Origin: Neurospora tetraspora
Lineage: Eukaryota > Ascomycota > Sordariomycetes > Sordariales > Sordariaceae
Length of the DNA stretch: 64,000 nt
NCBI RefSeq assembly: GCF_033439725.1
Contig: NW_026944383.1
Coordinates: 3,286,001 to 3,350,000, forward strand
Direction: 5' to 3'
Shown: piece by piece, positions 1 through 11,734 of the stretch
Layout: every line of letters begins with the position of its first letter
How positions within the stretch are numbered: the first letter of the stretch is position 1
Notes under the pieces: model-generated
Database searches by the model: none
What the model was told of the DNA's origin: nothing
What the model saw: only the letters and a program-made list of their open reading frames with translations
Made by a program: the position numbers and the translations under genes

Positions 1-1712
1 CATCTGTTTCCACGTCGTGGATGAGGAAGATCAGGTAGTTTGTGCGGTAGCCCACATCCAAGGAGCTGCTATAAGGTACAAAGTTCCATTCAAGGCCCCT
101 GATTTGATCAGATATTCTGATCTGAACAGGGACACGAGCCATCTTAACCTTAAAAAAGCGGTCTTTGTTTTCGAAAGGCCGTTGACAGGGCGGGAAGATG
201 GGTACGGCATAAAAACATGTCGACAATCCGGTCACAGCAGAAGCCAAGCATGTTCCCGGAGACTGCACTCTTGAAAGCTGTGGTGGCTCGCCCACATCCG
301 CATATCCATGCAGATGATCGGACTTACAAGATGTCGGTGCTGCTCCTCGTCTCAAGTCTTGCCCATAGCTTCAGGGGTCCTCTCATTCCCAGACGCCCAG
401 AGAGCGTTCGTGACAGCCAGGGGCTGATGGTGGACACAGACCAGCTCTTAGAACGGGCATGTATCCTTTTTCAGTCAAGCGTCTCACGGTTCTATGCAAG
501 CCCATCAAAACGGCAATCGGCTACACTAGCTTGGCTGGTACAAGGGATCCCCACTGTGGGAGGACGATCCTTTCTGTTCCAACACATCACGGGTGTGGTG
601 ACCAGGCGGACCTCCGTCGAATTTGTGAGAGCCTGTATTGAGAACCAGGACTCCTCCGCCTTGCGTACTTGGAAATCCCTCTAGTTGGGGAGAGGTGGGT
701 GTATCAGGATGATCCTTTTCCTGCCGGCTTCTTAATTACACAAGAAACGTGGGGATCCCGGCTGTAAAATCAGGTTTGAGGAAGAACTGACTCGGCCAAC
801 TCGGGGGTCCTTCACTGACATCGAGTCTCGACCGTTTTGGTCTCTGGAGATCGATCAACCTTGGCGAGCCTACTCGGCGTCTCAAGCCCTCTTGTCCTTG
901 ACCGTAGTGTATCACAGCCTCGAGAAGATAGCAGCTCATTATACGGGCGACAAGTTATCCGTGTTTACAGACGACGGGTCAGGGCGCACATGGTATCAAT
1001 AAGGGCGACCCCGACGCAGCCGATGTCAGAGCTTGCATATAGCAGGAGCTGTTATGTCAGTACCTTTGCTGGACACTGCATCTCCATTAAGGTAGAGGTA
1101 TTTTACGGTACGTACCGTATGCAGCTTCACCCACTTTCCATCCATCTGATCAACGCTCACCTATAGCCCTGAGAGCCCTGGTCCCTGGCCTGGCACAGGT
1201 TGCTGCTGCACAGCACCACCTAAGATTCTATCGCTGGAAGGCCCCAAGCCCACCGCCCGGTAGACCCACACCATAATTTGTGACAACGAGTGAATTGAAT
1301 CCACTGATGGCCTTGGTCCTCCGGGGATCAACCTGTAGGGGGGCACCGCATCATCCACTCTTGTCTCCATGCCCTCGGGAGATCTAAATGGTACCATGTA
1401 CAGGACAACCTTGTCCACCCCAATCACTGTCAACAAGGTTCTTTTGAATTTCGGCATACATAAGCTAGCCCCCCTCCTCTCACCTCCCTGCCCACTTCAG
1501 AGCTTGGGGGTCCGAAAGACAAAGAAACGACATCGTCACCGTTATAACCAGTCCAGTCGCCGCCTTGAACCACAAACATCAACCACACGTGTCCGACTTC
1601 ACCAAGCGATACTTTTACTCACCAAGCATCATTTCGCCTCGATCAAGGCAGTAGTAATATCGTCAACACGGACCGGTCCTCTACACTTCAAACCTAACAC
1701 ACCGACATCAAA
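1..1712. other. Upstream spacer and leader of the C2H2 factor gene
   Basis: No coding gene is supported here. Open frames exist on both strands (for example 217-684 on + and 1161-1457 on -), but they lack recognisable motifs or splice context. The last 200 bases before the ATG at 1713 are rich in C and A, as in fungal leaders, and I saw no upstream ATG in that stretch. The left part may belong to a neighbouring gene outside the window. Confidence 0.5.
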
Positions 1713-2721
1713 ATGGCACCCACGACGTTAACGCCTCAATATCCTGCCCAGCCTTATGGCTTCGCCCCGCCACCCTCCCCTCCTTTGGACGACTCCAACA
1801 AGTGCTCCCTGCCCTCGATCTCGAACCTGCTCGTCATGGCCGATCAGGGATCTCCTACCTCAGAGACATCTCCTCAGTCTCAGCAATGTATGGCCGGCCA
1901 ACCCATCTTGATACCAGGGAACTGTGGCAAGACTAACCATTCTTCAGTACACTTCTCAAAGCCTGACAACCGTCCCAACTCTTCCCAGTTTGGCAACCCA
2001 GCATCCATCAGGGCGAACCTTCCCCCTAGTCCTCCCATGTCCTCGGAGGCTTCTTTTGAGGGATACCACTCTCCTTCAAGCAAGCCAACAAGCCAGTCCC
2101 AGGGCAGCTCCAACTACTACTATGAGACCACGCCGCCTTTGAGCCAGCATGAAGCCGACTCCCGGCAGATGGCCACTGCTGCACCCAGAGCCCCTGTGTA
2201 CCCGTCGCCAGCTGGCTACTCGAGTCAGTCAGGCATGAACCCTTATTATCCTCCCATGCAGCCGACACCCCCTCCGCAGCAGCAGATGTCGGGCTTGTAC
2301 TACCAGCGACCACTTCCTCAGGTGAGAATAATCAGCCAGATCCAATAGAGGAAGGTTGTTCTAACATTTGCTTTAGACTTTCACCCCTTCTGTGCCAGTT
2401 TCAGTCACCCTCGCACCAGCCACGGGAGCCAACCCTTGGCAACATCACCACTATATCGCTCCTTCTTCCACTGCATCTTTCCCGCAGTCTCAGGACCGGT
2501 ACATCTGCCAGACCTGCAACAAGGCCTTCTCTCGACCTAGCTCATTGCGAATCCACAGCCACTCTCACACTGGCGAGAAGCCTTTCAAGTGTCCCCATGC
2601 AGGTTGCGGAAAGGCCTTCAGCGTTCGCAGCAACATGAAGCGTCATGAGCGTGGATGCCACAGCTTTGAGAGCAGCAACGGCAACAGCAGCGGCAACAGC
2701 AACAACGGCTCATCTGCCTAA
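1713..2721 (+). CDS. C2H2 zinc-finger transcription factor, MtfA-like
   Basis: Predicted nuclear DNA-binding regulator of 317 residues. Exons are 1713-2321 and 2377-2721; the 55-nt intron has a GTGAGA donor, a CTAAC branch at 2361 and a TAG acceptor. The first 240 residues are Pro/Ser/Gln-rich and carry the short motif CSLPSISNLL. Two adjacent fingers follow: CX2CX12HX3H (Cys247, Cys250, His263, His267) and CX4CX12HX4H (Cys275, Cys280, His293, His298), joined by a TGEKPF linker. The C-terminus is a Ser/Asn/Gly tail. The SLPSIS motif together with these fingers resembles Aspergillus MtfA, a regulator of development and secondary metabolism; that match is from memory. The start sits in the good context CAAAATGGC. 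The protein could instead be another member of this C2H2 group. Confidence 0.88.
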
Positions 2722-5166
2722 GCGACCAATCTTCGGTTCTTTTCTTTTTGCGCTTCCAATCAGCCTAGACGGTCCGGATTGGCATGAAAGATTTCGACAA
2801 GTGTTCATCACCACCTCCATGGGAAGTCGGATTTTATATGCAGGCATGCATTCCTACAAAGCCTAGCATGTGTTTACGGAAAAGAGGGCGACAAATCACC
2901 GGATACAAATGGCGCATCACTGCTTGGGGCCGGCAAAGATTTCATATTGTTCAACAACAGGTACACACAAAAACCTGTATGCGTTTCACAATTTCAAAAA
3001 GATCGGGGTTTCTTTTCGGAACGGCAGGTCACGGTCTAGGGTCTACAGGGTCTAAAGGGGTTTCAGGATGACCTTTGGGGTTGGCTACTCACAAAAAAGC
3101 TCCCCACGGCGCGAAACGGTTTCGGCTTGCTTCAGCATTTACACGGGCGTTTACGCGGAGATGACATGCGAGAACCAAAGGAAAGGCTCGTATTTGGCAT
3201 GAATTGGCGGTTGTTTTTCTTTTTTCTTCTCATATCCCCACACGTTAACATAATGTATATGGAGCGGGATGCCCTTCTATGGGCGATTATGCATTTAGCA
3301 TTACGAGCCGGCCTTCACAAAGAAGTTGAAGAGCAAAGCCGGGGATCAACGTTGCATGAGAACGGATAGGGCGGACTACGGAATTGTCAAAGCAAAAGGC
3401 CAACAAATACTTGATACCAGCAAGAATTGACAAAAGTGAAGCAACTCAATCTGTTCATCCTTTTTACATGACTTTGAAAAATGTGCTTGGTGGAAATTAC
3501 AGGCTTCCTTCTTCAGCCCAAACGGAGAGCCACATAAAGGGTGGTCTATATCTTGAGTAAGTTTTGTGCAACATTGCATCCTTTCTCATCTTGTAGGTGT
3601 TGGACCACAACTGTAAACCGACGTCAGTTTTGGCATGTTGTTCGTCACACAGTCTTACAACAGGATGCGTGGATTTACATGGCATCAATCACTGCATTCT
3701 TTGTACACCCAGCAATTTCCGTTGCAACACTAACAATGCCTTTGAAGCGTGTAACAACCCGCCGTCACCTTAACTGAACGACAGAAGTCGACAATGCCGA
3801 CCGGATGCTTGAAGCGCATCACAGCCCCTCGTTCCTCAGCGAGAGAGAGAAAACAGAATGTGTTTGACATATCTTGTGACGACAAGGGGGGGGGAAACCT
3901 CATATCCGAACCAGCAAGGACATCAAAAGAGGGGGAAGGAACATCACGATGGCTCGCTGACTGATCAAGAGATCACAAAGAGTCGAAAGTCGACAGCCGA
4001 GAGTCGAGAAGGGACGAAGATCCTCCCTCTCTTACCCCATTCCCCGATCTCATTTCCGTCGTATGATCTACACGGAGGGCACCAAGTGCGTGGATATCGA
4101 CATGGACCGGGTCCGGAGGGAGGCACTGAAAAGGGAAATTTTTCGACGAGGCGCATGAAGACGCCGGAAGTTAAAGTGTTGCTAGCGACCAACCAACCAA
4201 CGCCGAGCAAGACAGCCACCCCTCTCTGCTCTCTGAGAGAGAGAGACGCAAAAGAGGGACTCGATATTCGACGAGAGTCATTTTCAGGAATAGAACATAA
4301 CAGCACTGTTGTTAAGTACCGCAAATCCGTATGTCTTACTCGCAAGCACACACAGATCCAGATGCTTGTCTCTCTTTCTTGTTACCAAGACAGCGGCAGA
4401 TCAACACAGCGAATAAAGGGAGCAGCCCAAAGGGCAGTCGGTTCGGGCAACACAAGAAAAACGCGGGAAACAGACAAATGGCAGCTTGACATGACATACG
4501 TAATAAAGCTTGGCTCTTAACTTTTGTAAGCCCTTTCGATTTTGGGAATGGAGCTCGTGGAATGTCTCACTCGTTGTCCCGTTGTCTGGGTTGTACCTTG
4601 GATCTCCATGAGATGCTCACATCGGCAATCACCTAGCTTCAACACCACGACCTATGACTACTGTACCCAGACACGGCAACCAAATCACAGCATAGCAAAG
4701 CTCAGCATCGGCACCGGCAGCTCGTCAGAAGGAAGCGAAGATCGGTAGGTAACGAACGGTAGGTACGGCGATAGCGTGGAACGCTATCAGCCCAGTAGTT
4801 CACAGTTCAGTCATTAGTGGTGCCCGTAGACTCGTAGTTGGCCGATATTTCGGGGATTGGAGTATTACGTACTCCCCTTCCCGCCGGACGGCCCCCGTAT
4901 CTAATAACGCTACTGATTATACTATTGCGCTAGTCGGTAGAGGATTTGCGCATCATGCAATTCATGGTGGTTTGATGGACGACAGACGGCAAGTTTGACG
5001 AGGGCGGTGAGGAATGTGGGAGGAAGATGAACCGGTGCTAGTGCATCTCACTCACTGAGGATGGAGCATCTGAAGCACCTGAGCACTTCTTAGCGGGCAC
5101 CGCACCGCACCGACCACCGCTAAGTGAAAAAGTGTGGACAAAAACAACACAAGGGGGGGAAATGAT

Positions 5167-5198
5167 GGGAGAAGGTGGGAGAAGGTGGGTGAAGGTGG
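5167..5198 (+). repeat. G-rich 10-nt tandem repeat
   Basis: Three near-identical copies of GGGAGAAGGT lie in a row; the third copy has one A-to-T change. The G-runs are spaced regularly, so G-quadruplex formation on this strand is possible. No gene overlaps it. Confidence 0.8.
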
Positions 5199-6530
5199 AA
5201 ATGGAGAAATGTCAAGCGAGTGGGAAAAGAGAAACAGAAACATCATCCACTTTTGGGATTTACTGTGTACCCATCACGGCATCACATCCTCCATTCCTCC
5301 CCCCATCATTCATCCGCGTCAGCGATGCCCACCCCTGTGGAAGATCCGAGGTTCGAACGGGGAGGTGGACGGGCCACACTCCTTCTTAAGGTAAAATACA
5401 GGTACCTGCCCCATCATTTCAGAGATGGTACCTGTGCGTATGTAACAATTTCAGGTTGCAGTTCCTTTCATGGAACGCTGCAGCTGGTCGAAAAGAGCCT
5501 CACCACACTTCACGAGGATCCCCTGGCCGTGATGTGCAAGATGAATTACGGAGCACGTACATTACCGGAGATTTCGCCGTTCTGGGTAAGGTTCGTAATC
5601 AGCCATGATGGCATCGCTTGATGTTGTCTCACCCATAGACCATCCAACTTTCCCGGCAGGCAATTTCGACAATGATGATGATGGTGGTGGTGTTGTCGAC
5701 GACGGACGGCAAGCAACAACGGTATTCTCTTGGAAGGAGTCTTCAGCTTTTTCATTTTGCTTTTTTTTGGGCTACGGCGCCAATCACGTCCTGACTCGGG
5801 GCAAGCTGGGATGTGGTGGGGTGGGGAATGGAAGGTATGGAAAGACCGTTAGGACGAGCGAAGGCAACTTCGAGTCCGACGTCGTTTTCCACCAATGCGG
5901 GGCTCCCCTGGCCCGTTGCAGCTCCTGCTTTCTTGTGCCCACTGCCGCTGGCTGGGGGGGCGTCGTCGTCGTCGACTCGTTGACTTCGTCGTCCTCCCTT
6001 CGACCTTGTCACGCCTGTCACGACCTTGTCTCATTTCTTTCTAGCGCCCTTCTCTGGCATCCGTACAATTTCAGCCCGTGCTCGGGTTGCGTACCATTCG
6101 AGTTTAGCGTCCAGAGGCATACCATCCCATTTCTCCATCTTCATGCTGATGGTGCTCCATTTCCTATCAACCCACATTGTCGTTCTTCTTTTTCTCACCC
6201 CTCCCACCCCTCGTCCAGTCCAGCTCGCCCGACCCCCCTCCCTTGATGAACGACGACGACACTCCCCGGCCCCTCCTCTCGTGCGTGGGCCAGCCAACTG
6301 AGCAATGAGATCCGCCCCCCTGTCGCATTTCGGTTGATCACCGTCGATCAGCCTGTTCGCCAAGCGAGACCGGGGTCCCATATCCTTGCCTGTTCCCAAA
6401 ATGTTCCCCGATCCATGTGGATGGGATCAACACTTGGCTTCTCTGCCTGCCCGCCCGCTGCCGAGATGTTGCTGCTGCGGAGGGGCTGCCGAGAAAGCTG
6501 CCAGGTGCTGATGTCATGGGCATACGACAC

Positions 6531-6567
6531 AGTACCTTACTGCTGCGTATCGTATCGTAAGGTAACT
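6531..6567. repeat. Imperfect inverted repeat that can form a hairpin
   Basis: The arm AGTACCTTAC (6531-6540) is the reverse complement of GTAAGGTAACT (6557-6567) apart from one bulged base, with a 16-nt loop. It has no T-run, so there is no sign it is a terminator. It sits inside the large convergent spacer. Confidence 0.7.
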
Positions 6568-9370
6568 TTGCCGGCCTTGGGCCCCTAGGGCGGGTGACCT
6601 GAGCGCTCAGCAGTCAGCGCTATAACCAAGAACTCCTGTCGGGGCCTCCGTGGCCTCCCATGGCGAAGCATAATTGGCATCCATTGGCATTGACAACATA
6701 AGATTACGCCAATGTGCTTTTCGATGATTATTCCTCCTATCGGCCTTGCTAACTTTATCCAGACAGCGAACAGTCTTCAACAACAATACGCATGATCTCG
6801 TTGGTTGCGCATCAGCCTGAAGATGCCTGCGGCTGGTCCCGTCACGGAAGCGGCGGAACTTTGTGTGGCCATGACATCCAGGAACCGACCGATGGTGAGT
6901 CGAGCACTTGCATGCCTGCCAAACTCGCGATATCAGGGTCAACCTTATCACCTCATCGACCTGATTGCATCACAATTCACAGCACGTTTCTTTTCAAAAA
7001 CAAGCAGCGCCGGTCACTGGCAAATACGAATGAGGCTCGTCTAATCTTGCCTTCTGTGGCTGTGAATCGTACTCGAGTTTCTATCACCTCACCTCGTCCG
7101 GCAATGATTTTCGTTCACTCCCCTGTATTACGCAGTTGGCTTCGAGATTGAGAAATTCACCCATAGCCTGACTGAGACACTGACAGCGGTTGAACAATAG
7201 TTTCCTTTCAGGCCTCTCAACCCCCGCCTCGATATTGTATCACTGAAAAACGGCGGCTAAATCTTATGCGAGGCTCATAACGCCTCTTTATCAGTCTCGA
7301 CGCCTACTGTTCATGCTGAGTAACTCGACCTTCCCGCCATGTCTGTGCAACCAAAGCCATGAGACGAGGTCTCAGAGATATGAAGTCAGGTTCCTCCCTA
7401 ACCGCTAATATTCTGCGGTGACTCGATATCTATTGTTTCACCTGGTGGCCACTGACACGACCAACAGAACCGCAACCGTATCCATCATGTTTGGAGATTC
7501 CTTATTACCTACCAAAAAAAGATTACCGTGGCAATATTCCATCTGACCAGGTTCGACAAGATAAAACCAAAACGAACCCTGTGTATGCTTGACTAGGTAT
7601 CCGATACAAAGACGCCTCCAGTCGTTCCTCAACAACTCCAGCAATTCGTCCCGAGAGAAGTGAGGTTGGACATCGGACGAAGGTCGAAACGAACCCAAAA
7701 CCCCACACGATCTGTCTGACCCGTGCAGATTATCGAGCCATTGTGCCATCATCGCCGCCCAACACATGCCGCCTTCCCTTCCGCTTGCCAGTTCCAGGGA
7801 TCTATGGCTTCCCGGCAAGTTCACTTCCCACTCGGTGCGCGGTGCGGATCCAGAGCTCCGTCGCAAGCGAGTGCTCCAGCCTCCATCGAGCCGAAAGGCC
7901 GAGAGCAGCAACAATGCGGCCGAGCTAATGCTGAGAGATGGCTCCATATTGTGTCAAGACCGGCGACCCCTGAATCGCGGCTTTTTGATTGTGTCGAGAT
8001 ACATATGTGACGACGGGAGTTGAAGCCGGCAATGGAACATTTCGATGCCATGAAAACCCCGTGCCGACTCGGGTTTCACGGAGATTTCCGCTCGATAAGC
8101 TCGAACCTTACGTGATGAGGTACCGGGTTTCCCCTGAAAGCGTTGCAAACGTGTCGTGTTGAGGCAACTCTCTCTCCCCTGTGCCCTGATCGATGATATT
8201 CAATGAATTGCCCAGGCAGAGACATACGCAGCGCGCATCAAAGGGAATATCAGATCGCTTTCGCTTGCCGTATTGCGCATCTGACTGACAGCCTGTCAAA
8301 AGCACGCCAGTTCGGTCCGAGCGTACACTACATACGCCTGGGGGATCAGCCCTTTGGCAGCAATCAGCTGCATACTAACTACATAGTAAGCGCTAGTACC
8401 TACATTGTACGGAGGAGTTGTGGTCCGTATATACAGCACTTGTGAGAGATCCCCAAGAAAGGAATCCAGATCGTCAATGATCAACATCTGGCGGACAGCG
8501 CTATAATTATCTCTGTTCAGCGCAGAAGCCACACGATGATCCGACCGTTTGGGGGAAGCAGCACGCGGTGGCACACTCCCTCGCTCCTTGGGGTATCAAT
8601 GGGAAACCGTACGTACGCATACGTATCGCAACAGCAGCTTGTCCTCTTTGGCGTTGTAAATTACATACCACTTTCGCGCCCAGCTGTCAGCCATTTCGCT
8701 CTTTTCTGTTGGCTGAAACGATGGCTTTCTGCGTGGCGCTGGCGATCATCGACGCCAAGTCCCGCCTGGGATCAGCGCCAACTTTCTTCATTGTTACGGC
8801 ACATCCCAGATGGGCAGATGGGCTGATGGGGTTTCCAGTTGATACTGGTTGGTTTTTTCGATCATGTTTCTTTCTTTGCTTTTCTTCCATGCCCTTGCTT
8901 GCTTGCCCGTCATTGACAGGCAGTCCGTTTTTGAGCTCAAAGAACGGACATAACAACGACGGCAACGACGACGACAACAGTGACGATAATGACAGACAAA
9001 CAAGCGATACATGATGCGACTCGGCTACATACAAGTCGAGTCGATAAAGTGAGACATATCTCTAGAAGCCAAGCCCAGAAGCGTACGATAACCTCTTCCC
9101 AGCCATCGCTTCGCTTCCCATGGCATTTCGGGACTTCGCGAGTCAGGGGCTGGCATATATCGTGGGGCCAACGTAAGATGGACAGGCAGCCAGGCACAGG
9201 GTACTGCTACCGCTTTTTCTCGCTCGATATGGTTTTACTCAAACCAATACTGTTTACCCATAAGCCTCGGCTCAAAAATGTGGTGGTTTGTCACCATTGT
9301 TTTCCTTTCCCCCCTTTTTCCCTTCACCCGTTCGCACAAGGCAACTGTAATTTCTGCTACTGTAGGTACC

Positions 9371-9390
9371 ACAGTACAGTGCTGTACTGT
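9371..9390. repeat. Short inverted repeat with 9-bp arms
   Basis: The sequence reads ACAGTACAG, two spacer bases, CTGTACTGT. The arms are perfectly complementary. Further GTAC-type palindromes flank it (9360-9425). It could be a dimeric protein-binding site, but no nearby start codon gives it a clear target. Confidence 0.7.
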
Positions 9391-11734
9391 ACGGAAAGCT
9401 TCTTTTCGGGCCTTGTACGGTACAACTTTACATCCCTGCAACCACCCACAGAACGGGGCCACGGTATTTTACGTACGCGGCAGGCACAAGGGGAAGCATA
9501 ACAAAATGTTGTCCCGGGAGTCCCAGACCATCACTTTGTCAACCACAACACAGCCACCACCATCCCCTTCAACCTTCAACAACGAAAGAAAACCGTACGA
9601 CTGTCTAGGTTCAACCTCCCGATGAAATGTAGTTCTTCATCTCGTCTAACCCACTAGGCAACAACATAAAGCAAAGAACTACCTCTACACTAACCAACAA
9701 ACCCGCCATCAACTCAGCCTCCTCTCCCGCAGTTCTTTCCCAAATTTATATATTTTGAAATAATTTTTGTCCCGCCCCCACCGCGGCCGTGAAGTGAAGA
9801 TCTCTTCCATTTTATCGTATGGTGCAATCCTGACTACCTACAGAACAATGGCATGGAAGCCATGATGATGGGTCCCTAAGGGAAGCGAGAGGGGATATTC
9901 GGAACCGAGACATAAGGACTTCTGGAAGGGTTGTGGGCGTGCCCGGCGTGGAGGGCTTGATATCAACCCGAGACATTGATCACATCACATCGCGATTTCT
10001 CCAAGATTCCCCTGCCGTTGTTTTCGCTTCTTGGTAAGTAGGTACTGTATGTAGTGTGATGTGCTATGCTATGTGTGCGCGCGGGCTGGTGTGTACGCAG
10101 GTGTGAATATGTGAATGTGAATGTGAGCGTGATGAGTGAGTGGTGGTGCATGCTGTAGGCAAAAGGAAGAGATGTGAATGAGGCGCGCTTGTGCGCTTAA
10201 TATTTCCGGATATGATTGCTTACATATGTAGAAGGTATGTACGCAGTAACGTCTGCTGCTTGTCTATCAGTCACTCATAGCATGCGTATTAGGTACCATT
10301 ACACTACACAACTAGAACGACCAAAAGAACGATGAGCAATGAACGATCGATCGATGAGCCGCATACGTTCCTATCAGAGCTGTCTTTTACACTACTTGCC
10401 AACGGCAATTTGCAAGATCAAGATCAGAGAACAACAGCTGACTAACAAAGTGCTCCCCCCTAACGGCTGTGAATGAATCAAAATGCAGATGTGCCAATTG
10501 CCAATGTAAATCACCCATCACAGCCGAGAATGCGAGCGCGGGAGATCTCCCCCGCCGTGCCCGCCCCGTGTTTCAAACTTTCACTCAACCTACACAGTAC
10601 GACCGTCCTCCAGGCAAGTGTACTTCTTGACATGTACACCACTCAAGCGAGTCAACAAGTTCAGCGCACGGGCTGATTGATAATCATCACCAGAGACCTG
10701 GAAACCTGGAATGGATCATCGCCGTCTTCTCCTTTTCTCTTCTCGCATCCACAGCTTCGAAACAACAAGCACCCCGGCTCGAAGAACTGCCGAAGGACAT
10801 GGGGTCGTGAAAAAGACTTGGGGGGGATTCGTTCAGGGGCTAGCCGTGGCTGAGGCCGTGATCGCCTTGCAAGGGGGTATGTGCTACGTTTACCGTGAGA
10901 TGGCGGTTTTTTAAAGGTGATGGCTGTGTTTGTAGGTGGATGAGAGTTTTTTTCTGTGATATTGGTTGATGGGCACGCTACTGAAACGGTTGACGGAAAC
11001 ACCCTGCCTACTGCAACCTTACCTGGCTGTTCTGAGCGGGTGTTTTGTGGTGTTATATGCCGGGCCCCGAGGGCGGCTGGATGGCGGATCGAGTTGTGTT
11101 TTGGTAGGTATCTCAAGATATCTCAGCCCAGGGTCGTTGTGTCATGGCAATGGGAGCTTGAGATGGTGAGTACGTAGATAATGTTTTGTTACTTTTCGGT
11201 ATGTGGGGGGGTTGAATTGTTTTCTTAGAGACCGCCGGACCGCTGCCCTAACACAAAGAAGCCTGGCCGATGAAAAGCAAAAAGAATATTGTTTGATTGA
11301 CGTTGGAATATCTGCAAGAAGAGCAGTTGGAGACAACAGTCGTCCTTGGAGCGGAAGCCCGCATCAAGTATTGGGAGCATGGCGTTAAGGAAGGAAGGCA
11401 ATATTTGCAATAATGGTGTTACAGATATCTCAGCACCGTCAACACCATAGGAATAGTGGGAGACTTTTCTTTTTCTTTGGCGAAGAGAAGACATGGCTGA
11501 GTTTACAATGCAAGACGATGATGTTGCTAGCCTATTCTTGCTTTGTAAGGGGAGGATGTTGCGAGAAAAACCAAGTTCAATTCTTGGCGCTGCGATGAGA
11601 AAGAGGGACCCGAAACAAACGACCGGCTTCTATGCGAACCATATTCATACAGAACCACCGTTGTATCTAGTCTTAACATATGTAACGTCTAATGCCTTGA
11701 TGCGATATCTTCCCCTGTAAACGCTCGCAACCCT

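Larger units (their letters stand above)
2722..11734. other. Nine-kilobase convergent spacer without a supported coding gene
   Basis: The genes on both sides point into this stretch, so it holds two 3' ends and about 8 kb more. Many open frames occur on both strands because the DNA is GC-rich, but none shows a domain, and their predicted products are low in complexity or change frame without splice signals. The + strand has several pyrimidine-rich tracts (about 6050-6250, 8860-8900, 9300-9340) and a CA-rich leader-like stretch at 9540-9600, which could mark promoters of noncoding transcripts. A G-rich tandem repeat (5167-5198), a hairpin (6531-6567) and inverted repeats are listed separately. 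Confidence 0.6.

Noticed and set aside
1161-1457. 98-codon minus-strand frame before the C2H2 gene
   Set aside because: No motif, no leader-like context and no splice evidence.
5335-5375. GGTTCGAA word that could be a tRNA B-box
   Set aside because: The flanking bases do not form a T-arm stem, and no A-box or acceptor stem fits.
5605-6399. Overlapping frames of 90-213 codons on both strands
   Set aside because: Composition follows pyrimidine-rich + strand DNA; minus-strand frames would need unexplained frame changes near 6030.
7438-7947. 169-codon minus-strand frame with a hydrophobic start
   Set aside because: Looks superficially like a secreted protein, but no motif, no splice partner, and both strands are open here. 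Not enough to call.
8296-8574. Minus-strand frame containing LIIDDLDSFLGDLSQVLY
   Set aside because: Protein-like in parts, but the frame has no good start, and I could not join it to an upstream ATG at about 8700 without meeting a stop.
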